Part shown: one piece after another, positions 6,160-9,633 of the stretch
Layout of the letters: each line of letters starts with the position of its first letter
Numbering within the stretch: position 1 is the first letter of the stretch
Assembly (NCBI GenBank): GCA_016205055.1
Contig: JACQJK010000104.1
Location: 1 to 9,633 of the forward strand
Origin: Candidatus Doudnabacteria bacterium
GTDB lineage: Bacteria; Patescibacteriota; Doudnabacteria; UBA920; 2-01-FULL-50-11
Direction of reading: 5' to 3'
Length of the DNA stretch: 9,633 bases
The notes under the pieces: model-generated
The model's database searches: none
Seen by the model: only the letters and a program-made list of their open reading frames with translations
Told to the model about the DNA's origin: nothing
Program-made: the position numbers and the translations under genes

Positions 6160-7110
6160 ATGTCTAAACTTCAAAAACTAAAAACCCAATTCCTGGAACA
6201 CCTGGAAATCGAAAAAAATCGCTCTCCTTTGACGATTGAAAATTACGATCATTACCTCAAGCGTTTTTTGGATTTTGCCAAACAACAGAGCGTTGACTCG
6301 CCTCCCGAAATAGAACTTGATTTGGTGAGGAAATACCGGCTTGCTCTTAACCGCAGCCGCGACGCGGCAGGAAAACCGTTAAAACTCATCACCCAAAACT
6401 ATCACGTGATCGCCTTGCGGTCGTTTTTGAAGTATTTAGCCAAAAATAACATCGCAACGCTTCCGGCGGAAAAAATTGAACTGGCCCGCACCGCCTCGCG
6501 GCAAGTGCAGTACTTGGAAGCAGAAGAAGTTAGACGGCTGATTGAAGCGGTGAAGGAGGAACCGAACGAAATTATTCGTTTGCGCGACCGGGCAATTCTG
6601 GAAACGCTGTTTTCCACCGGCTTGCGAGTTTCCGAGCTTGCCTCGCTTTCCCGGCAAAAGGTCAGATCCGACAAAAATGAATTTCCGGTCCGAGGCAAAG
6701 GCGACAAAATCCGGGTGGTGTTTCTTTCCGAGTCGGCGCGCAAAGCCGTGAACGAATACCTTAAGCACAGACAAGATAAATCCGACGCACTGTTTACTGC
6801 CCACCGGGCGAAAACCACCGCGGAAGAACTGGAGGAATTGGGGCAAAATAAACCCAAAGCCCTCACCCCCCGCTCCATCCAAAGAATAATAAAAAAGTAC
6901 GCGCTGCGAGGAGGCATCGCCAAAGACATCACTCCCCATACCCTGCGTCACAGTTTCGCAACCGACTTACTGTTGGCCGGAGCAGACCTGCGCGCGGTGC
7001 AAGAGATGCTCGGTCACTCCTCCATTACCACCACGCAAATCTACACCCACCTGACCAACCGGCGTTTAGGCGAAATCCATAAAAAATATCACGGGAAAAA
7101 AAGCAGGTAG
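6160..7110 (+). CDS. xer: XerC/XerD-type tyrosine recombinase
   Basis: 316 aa, close to the usual 295-320 of Xer proteins. These enzymes resolve chromosome dimers at a dif site through a covalent 3'-phosphotyrosine. N-terminal SAM-like core-binding domain about 5-95 (SPLTIENYDHYLKRFLDF); catalytic domain about 115-310 with the full active-site set: R156 in GLRVSEL, K180 in RGKGDK, H260 and R263 in HTLRH, H286 in GHSS, and nucleophile Y295 in TQIYTH. An insert rich in Lys and Glu (about 213-235) precedes the HxxR box. The end, GADLRAVQEMLGHSS through the LGEIHKKYH tail, resembles XerD slightly more than XerC; XerC versus XerD cannot be settled. It lacks the extra helix typical of integron integrases as far as can be seen. 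It is probably the single housekeeping Xer, but no dif site was recognised here. Confidence 0.93.
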   Translation: MSKLQKLKTQFLEHLEIEKNRSPLTIENYDHYLKRFLDFAKQQSVDSPPEIELDLVRKYRLALNRSRDAAGKPLKLITQNYHVIALRSFLKYLAKNNIATLPAEKIELARTASRQVQYLEAEEVRRLIEAVKEEPNEIIRLRDRAILETLFSTGLRVSELASLSRQKVRSDKNEFPVRGKGDKIRVVFLSESARKAVNEYLKHRQDKSDALFTAHRAKTTAEELEELGQNKPKALTPRSIQRIIKKYALRGGIAKDITPHTLRHSFATDLLLAGADLRAVQEMLGHSSITTTQIYTHLTNRRLGEIHKKYHGKKSR

Positions 7111-7152
7111 CATGGCTTGTTAGTTCGACACCAGTCTGATTCCCTCGACCAC

Positions 7153-7168
7153 GTCCGCCCAGGCGGAC
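7153..7168. repeat. Short GC-rich palindrome after the Xer gene
   Basis: GTCCGCC, CA, GGCGGAC, a perfect 16-bp inverted repeat 42 nt after the recombinase stop. No T-run follows within 10 nt on either strand, so it is not called a terminator. It may help 3'-end stability. Confidence 0.4.
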
Positions 7169-7201
7169 TGTTGCTTGGGGTTTTCGCGGCTGGCGGCGAA
7201 C

Positions 7202-7225
7202 AAAAAACCAAAGCCGGAGCTTTGG
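7202..7225 (-). terminator. Intrinsic terminator of the 116-aa gene
   Basis: On the minus strand CCAAAGC, loop TCCG, GCTTTGG, then TTTTTT. The 7-bp stem is perfect and starts 3 nt after the stop codon. Confidence 0.88.
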
Positions 7226-7228
7226 CGT

Positions 7229-7579
7229 TTAGGTGAACGCAGCGTCGAGCTGGAGCTTGCGCGTGATAAGCTGGTTGATGGCGTCTTCTTCGCCGGGTGC
7301 CGACGGCCAAGCCGCGGAAAGCTTGCGGGCAAGCGCCGCTTCTGCGTCCGGGTCGGAAAAAACCAATTCGAGCAAGTCGCCAACCTTGGCAACCACTATC
7401 CCGCACTGACGACCGTGGAAGTGTAAGGCGAAACCCTCGCCGTCCACTACAACCGCAAATTCATCGGCCCCGCACTCGGCGAAAAGCGCTTTCAATCGAT
7501 CTGTCCTTTCCAGGCGAGTGTTCCCCACGATCTGCGCGGCGGCTGTCAAATCCAGCGTTCCTTGCGCAGTAGTAGCCAT
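7229..7579 (-). CDS. Unrecognised 116-aa protein
   Basis: 116 aa from the ATG at 7579. The frame stays open upstream to an ATG at 7699, but GGGAGG lies 4 nt before 7579 and a -10-like TATACT lies inside the longer version, so the shorter start is preferred. The protein looks soluble and small-globular: an N-terminal helix (about 10-35), then alternating strands EFAVVVDGEGFALHFHG and CGIVVAKVGDLLELVF (about 39-75), then an acidic/alanine-rich helix with DPDAEAALARKL and a C-terminal helix. No signal peptide or membrane span. No family was recognised and no catalytic motif stands out. It converges on the Xer gene and has its own promoter and terminator, so it is monocistronic. Confidence 0.75.
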   Translation of the reverse strand: MATTAQGTLDLTAAAQIVGNTRLERTDRLKALFAECGADEFAVVVDGEGFALHFHGRQCGIVVAKVGDLLELVFSDPDAEAALARKLSAAWPSAPGEEDAINQLITRKLQLDAAFT

Positions 7580-7583
7580 GGCG

Positions 7584-7591
7584 CCTCCCTT
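7584..7591 (-). promoter_or_regulatory. Shine-Dalgarno that decides the 116-aa start
   Basis: AAGGGAGG on the minus strand, ending 4 nt before the ATG at 7579. The spacing is short but the match is strong. Confidence 0.65.
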
Positions 7592-7602
7592 ATCTGGGCA
7601 GA

Positions 7603-7630
7603 AGTATAATATGAATGCAAAAAATAGCAA
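7603..7630 (-). promoter_or_regulatory. Promoter of the 116-aa gene
   Basis: On the minus strand TTGCTA (7630-7625), 16-bp spacer, TATACT (7608-7603). Predicted start near 7596, giving a short leader of about 17 nt that contains the SD. Confidence 0.55.
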
Positions 7631-7689
7631 GTTGCGCCTTTGCAAATTCATGCTCGTTTCTTCGCGCCAGATACCCGCTCTCCACCCGA

Positions 7690-7767
7690 CGCGCCTCAAA
7701 AGGAACGGCCCGAAGCACTGAACCGGCTTGCCATAATCGCATGGTCGCAGTTTAGCACTTGACCCCG
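7690..7767. repeat. Spacer repeat, copy A (78 bp)
   Basis: First copy of a direct repeat that recurs 106 bp downstream. Positions 7712-7767 are identical to 7818-7873 (56 bp); the first 22 bp differ at four sites. It ends in TTTAGCACTTGACCCCG, which is nearly the left arm and -35 region of the clpB operator/promoter. Confidence 0.9.
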
Positions 7768-7795
7768 GTAGCAGATGCTCCGCATCGCTACGGGG
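7763..7795. repeat. Hairpin element E1 between repeat copies
   Basis: CCCCG pairs with CGGGG, TAGC with GCTA, and GATGC with GCATC around a TCC loop, with two single-base bulges. It is flanked by the repeat end (TTTAGCACTTGA) and repeat start (CGCGACTCAAA), the same boundaries as the next, unrelated hairpin element. Confidence 0.75.
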
Positions 7796-7873
7796 CGCGA
7801 CTCAAAAGGAAACGCCTGAAGCACTGAACCGGCTTGCCATAATCGCATGGTCGCAGTTTAGCACTTGACCCCG
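7796..7873. repeat. Spacer repeat, copy B (78 bp)
   Basis: Second copy, begins CGCGACTCAAAAGG and ends TTTAGCACTTGACCCCG. It lies between the two hairpin elements. A small inner palindrome (CCAT, AATCGC, ATGG) is present in both copies. Confidence 0.9.
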
Positions 7874-7978
7874 CACCATTGCCGAAAAGCGAATGAATAA
7901 TACTACCGGGCAAAGCCGCAGGCGAGCTTACCGAAAGTGCAAAAACTTGGGAGATTCGTCTCATGCAATGGTGCGGGG
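7869..7978. repeat. Hairpin element E2 with 14-bp perfect inverted ends
   Basis: CCCCGCACCATTGC (7869-7882) and GCAATGGTGCGGGG (7965-7978) are perfect inverted repeats enclosing 82 nt. The interior has its own small stem (GAGA, TTCG, TCTC). The outer boundary sequences match those of E1, although the cores differ. It could be a structured RNA, a folded-DNA element or a small non-autonomous mobile unit. The minus-strand 66-codon frame across it is explained by the repeats and is not called a gene. Confidence 0.75.
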
Positions 7979-7989
7979 CGCGACTCAAA
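7974..7989. repeat. Truncated third repeat start (copy C)
   Basis: CGGGG followed by CGCGACTCAAA repeats the start of copy B exactly, then diverges. The matching repeat end reappears at 8044-8059 inside the clpB operator, 81 bp after the copy start at 7979, close to the 78-bp unit length. Confidence 0.65.
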
Positions 7990-7990
7990 T

Positions 7991-8015
7991 AGGGTTAATT
8001 TGGCAAAATTGCCCT
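7991..8015. repeat. Small palindrome upstream of the clpB promoter
   Basis: AGGG with CCCT and AATTT with AAATT around GGCA, with an internal loop. Its centre lies about 50 bp upstream of the -35 box. Role unknown. Confidence 0.35.
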
Positions 8016-8043
8016 GTCCTCCGAAAGTTTAACGCCTCGGTGA

Positions 8044-8070
8044 TTAGCACTTGACACCGTCGAGTGCTAA
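8044..8070 (+). promoter_or_regulatory. CIRCE operator (HrcA-binding site) of clpB
   Basis: TTAGCACTT, a 9-bp spacer, GAGTGCTAA: the CIRCE consensus with 9-9-9 spacing and one mismatch (last base of the left arm). It covers the -35 box and spacer of the promoter, so a bound HrcA repressor would block RNA polymerase and release it on heat shock. Confidence 0.92.
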
Positions 8071-8079
8071 TGCTAGGAT
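8051..8079 (+). promoter_or_regulatory. clpB promoter
   Basis: TTGACA (8051-8056), 17-bp spacer, extended -10 TGCTAGGAT (TAGGAT at 8074-8079). Predicted start near 8086, giving a leader of about 46 nt with no clear SD before the ATG. Confidence 0.8.
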
Positions 8080-8131
8080 CTGAATACACTCATCCGACTT
8101 ACTGAAATTTTGAGTTTTGACTTTACAATCC

Positions 8132-9633
8132 ATGTTTCCTTTAGACAAGTTCACCCAAAAAGCCCAAGAAGCCATTGCCGCTTCCCAAGCGCTGGCTTCC
8201 GAAAGAAACCAGCAGCAAGTGGACACTCTTCACCTGCTGCTGGCTTTAGTGACCCAGGAAAACGGTGTCGTTCCCTCGCTTTTGTCTAAACTCGGGCTAA
8301 GCCCCGACGCCGTGGAAAAGGCCTTAAACCAACGCATCGCCTACCTGCCGCAAATCGCCGTGGTGTTTGCCGGCATGGGACAAGTCTATATCACCCAGAA
8401 CCTCAACGAGGTGCTGAACCAATCGTTACGCGAGGCCAAAAAACTGAAAGACGAATATATCTCCACCGAGCATCTTTTTTTGGCGATTATGGAAAAGGGA
8501 CAAGCCGGAAAACAACTTTTAGAATCATTCGGCCTGGACCGAGAACGATCCTTGACCGCCTTAAAAGACATTCGCGGCGGCGCCACGGTCACCTCTCCGG
8601 AACCGGAATCCAGCTACCAGGCCTTGGAAAAATACACCATTAACCTCATGACACTGGCGGCAAAAGGCAAGCTTGATCCGGTCATCGGCCGCGACGGGGA
8701 AATCAGGCGGGTCATGCAGGTGCTGTCGCGGAGAACAAAAAATAACCCGCTTTTAATCGGAGATCCGGGCGTGGGCAAAACAGCGATTGTCGAAGGGTTA
8801 ACCCAAAGAATAATCGCCGGGGATGTGCCGGAATCGCTCAAAAACAAGCAAATTTATTCTTTGGATATGGGCTCATTGCTTGCTGGCGCGAAATTTCGCG
8901 GCGAGTTTGAACAGCGGTTAAAATCGGTCTTGCGCGAGGTGGAGCAATCCAGCGGGCAAATCATCTTATTCATTGACGAATTACACACCGTCATCGGCGC
9001 CGGAGCGGCCGAAGGGGGCCTGGACGCCGCCAATATGCTCAAACCCATGCTGGCTCGCGGAACCTTGCACGCCATCGGGGCCTCCACCTTAAAAGAATAT
9101 CAGCGCTATATTGAAAAGGATGCGGCTTTGGAACGCCGCTTTCAATCGGTTTTGGTCGCGGAACCCGGCATTGACGACTCCGTGGCCATACTGCGGGGCC
9201 TTAAGGAAAAATACGAAGTTCATCACGGCATTAAAATCACCGATTCGGCAATCGTGTCGGCGGTGGAATTTTCCGCCCGCTACATATCCGACAGGTTCTT
9301 GCCGGATAAAGCCATTGACTTAATTGACGAGGCCTCGGCCAACTTGCGCATGGAAATCGACAGCATGCCGGAAGAGCTGGACGAATTGAAACGCAAACAG
9401 CGACAATTGGAAATTGAAAAACAAGCGCTCTCGCGAGAACCGGCGAAAGACGTCAAAGACGAACTGAAAAAAATCCAAAAAGATTTGGCGGAACTGAACG
9501 AAAAAACCCGCCAACTGGAGCTGCATTGGAAGGCGGAAAAAGACGTAATCACTAAAATCCGCCAAGCCAAGTCGGAAATTGACCGGCTGAAAATGGAGGC
9601 GGACAAAAAAGAGCGCGAGGGCGACCTGAACAC
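8132..9633 (+). CDS. clpB: Chaperone ClpB, N-terminal part (runs off the window)
   Basis: First 500 codons of about 860. ClpB is a hexameric AAA+ disaggregase that threads aggregated proteins through its pore, working with DnaK. Order: Clp N domain about 1-148; first AAA+ domain about 160-400 with Walker A GDPGVGKT (210-217), pore loop GAKFRGEFEQR (252-262, Phe where E. coli has Tyr), Walker B ILFIDELH with D282 and E283, and arginine-finger region ALERRF (332-337); then the start of the coiled-coil middle domain from about 410, rich in Lys, Glu and Gln. The coiled coil separates it from ClpA/ClpX. The start is supported by the match of MFPLDKFTQKAQEA to the family N-terminus, although no SD is visible. 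Control by HrcA through the CIRCE site is strongly suggested. The second AAA+ domain lies outside. Confidence 0.97.
   Translation, partial: MFPLDKFTQKAQEAIAASQALASERNQQQVDTLHLLLALVTQENGVVPSLLSKLGLSPDAVEKALNQRIAYLPQIAVVFAGMGQVYITQNLNEVLNQSLREAKKLKDEYISTEHLFLAIMEKGQAGKQLLESFGLDRERSLTALKDIRGGATVTSPEPESSYQALEKYTINLMTLAAKGKLDPVIGRDGEIRRVMQVLSRRTKNNPLLIGDPGVGKTAIVEGLTQRIIAGDVPESLKNKQIYSLDMGSLLAGAKFRGEFEQRLKSVLREVEQSSGQIILFIDELHTVIGAGAAEGGLDAANMLKPMLARGTLHAIGASTLKEYQRYIEKDAALERRFQSVLVAEPGIDDSVAILRGLKEKYEVHHGIKITDSAIVSAVEFSARYISDRFLPDKAIDLIDEASANLRMEIDSMPEELDELKRKQRQLEIEKQALSREPAKDVKDELKKIQKDLAELNEKTRQLELHWKAEKDVITKIRQAKSEIDRLKMEADKKEREGDLN

Noticed and set aside
7120..7200. Minus-strand tail reading like a protein end (SAWADVVEGIRLVSN)
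   Set aside because: Mildly protein-like, but it lies beyond a strong terminator, has no start, and the upstream part of its frame is only the shadow of the 116-aa gene.
7788..7988. 66-codon minus-strand frame across the repeat array
   Set aside because: It consists of repeat and hairpin sequence, has no SD, and is better explained by the inverted repeat structure than by coding.
7690..7989. CRISPR-like repeat/spacer pattern
   Set aside because: Only two full repeats, the units are 78 bp, and the spacers are palindromes of very different lengths; no cas genes nearby.
5443..7989. Integron attC sites served by the tyrosine recombinase
   Set aside because: The hairpins lack recognisable RYYYAAC/GTTRRRY boxes, and the recombinase looks like ordinary Xer without the integron-integrase insertion.

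Overview
The window looks like a chromosomal segment of a free-standing bacterial genome, most likely a Candidate Phyla Radiation (Patescibacteria) lineage. This is inferred from the compact single-copy housekeeping genes, a Xer recombinase with a lysine/glutamate-rich insert before its HxxR box, and several core genes without a clear Shine-Dalgarno. No 16S rRNA is present, so the phylum call is tentative. The long clean reading frames of pnp (753 aa) and clpB (500+ aa) fit the standard bacterial code rather than a TGA-recoded one.

Layout. The left part is a minus-strand block: rpsO (S15), a 260-nt structured spacer, pnp (polynucleotide phosphorylase), a strong terminator region, then a divergent member of the tRNA-guanine transglycosylase family with its own probable promoter. 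rpsO-pnp is a classical pair, and hairpins in the spacer and pnp leader suggest post-transcriptional control. Back to back with rpsO, from a promoter whose -35 box overlaps that of rpsO, runs a plus-strand gene for an unrecognised 278-aa protein. It is a self-contained unit with a -35/-10 pair, a hairpin at the predicted transcript 5' end, a strong SD and an intrinsic terminator.

The middle holds about 450 nt without an intact gene (a probable coding relic and an 82-bp imperfect palindrome). It is followed by a minus-strand gene for a small four-helix membrane protein and, divergently, a complete Xer-type tyrosine recombinase. Convergent to the recombinase is a minus-strand gene for a 116-aa unknown protein with its own promoter, SD and terminator.

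The right part is an AT/GC-mixed spacer with a two-copy 78-bp repeat alternating with hairpin elements. It leads into a CIRCE operator that overlaps the promoter of clpB, the disaggregase chaperone, whose first 500 codons lie in the window. The repeat ends carry a near-copy of the CIRCE left arm plus -35 box, which is the most unusual structural signal here.

Functionally, the recognised genes cover RNA decay (pnp), translation (rpsO), a possible tRNA or nucleic-acid base exchange enzyme, chromosome dimer resolution (Xer) and heat-shock protein rescue (clpB under HrcA-type control). The three unknown genes interspersed among them share strong SDs and private terminators.
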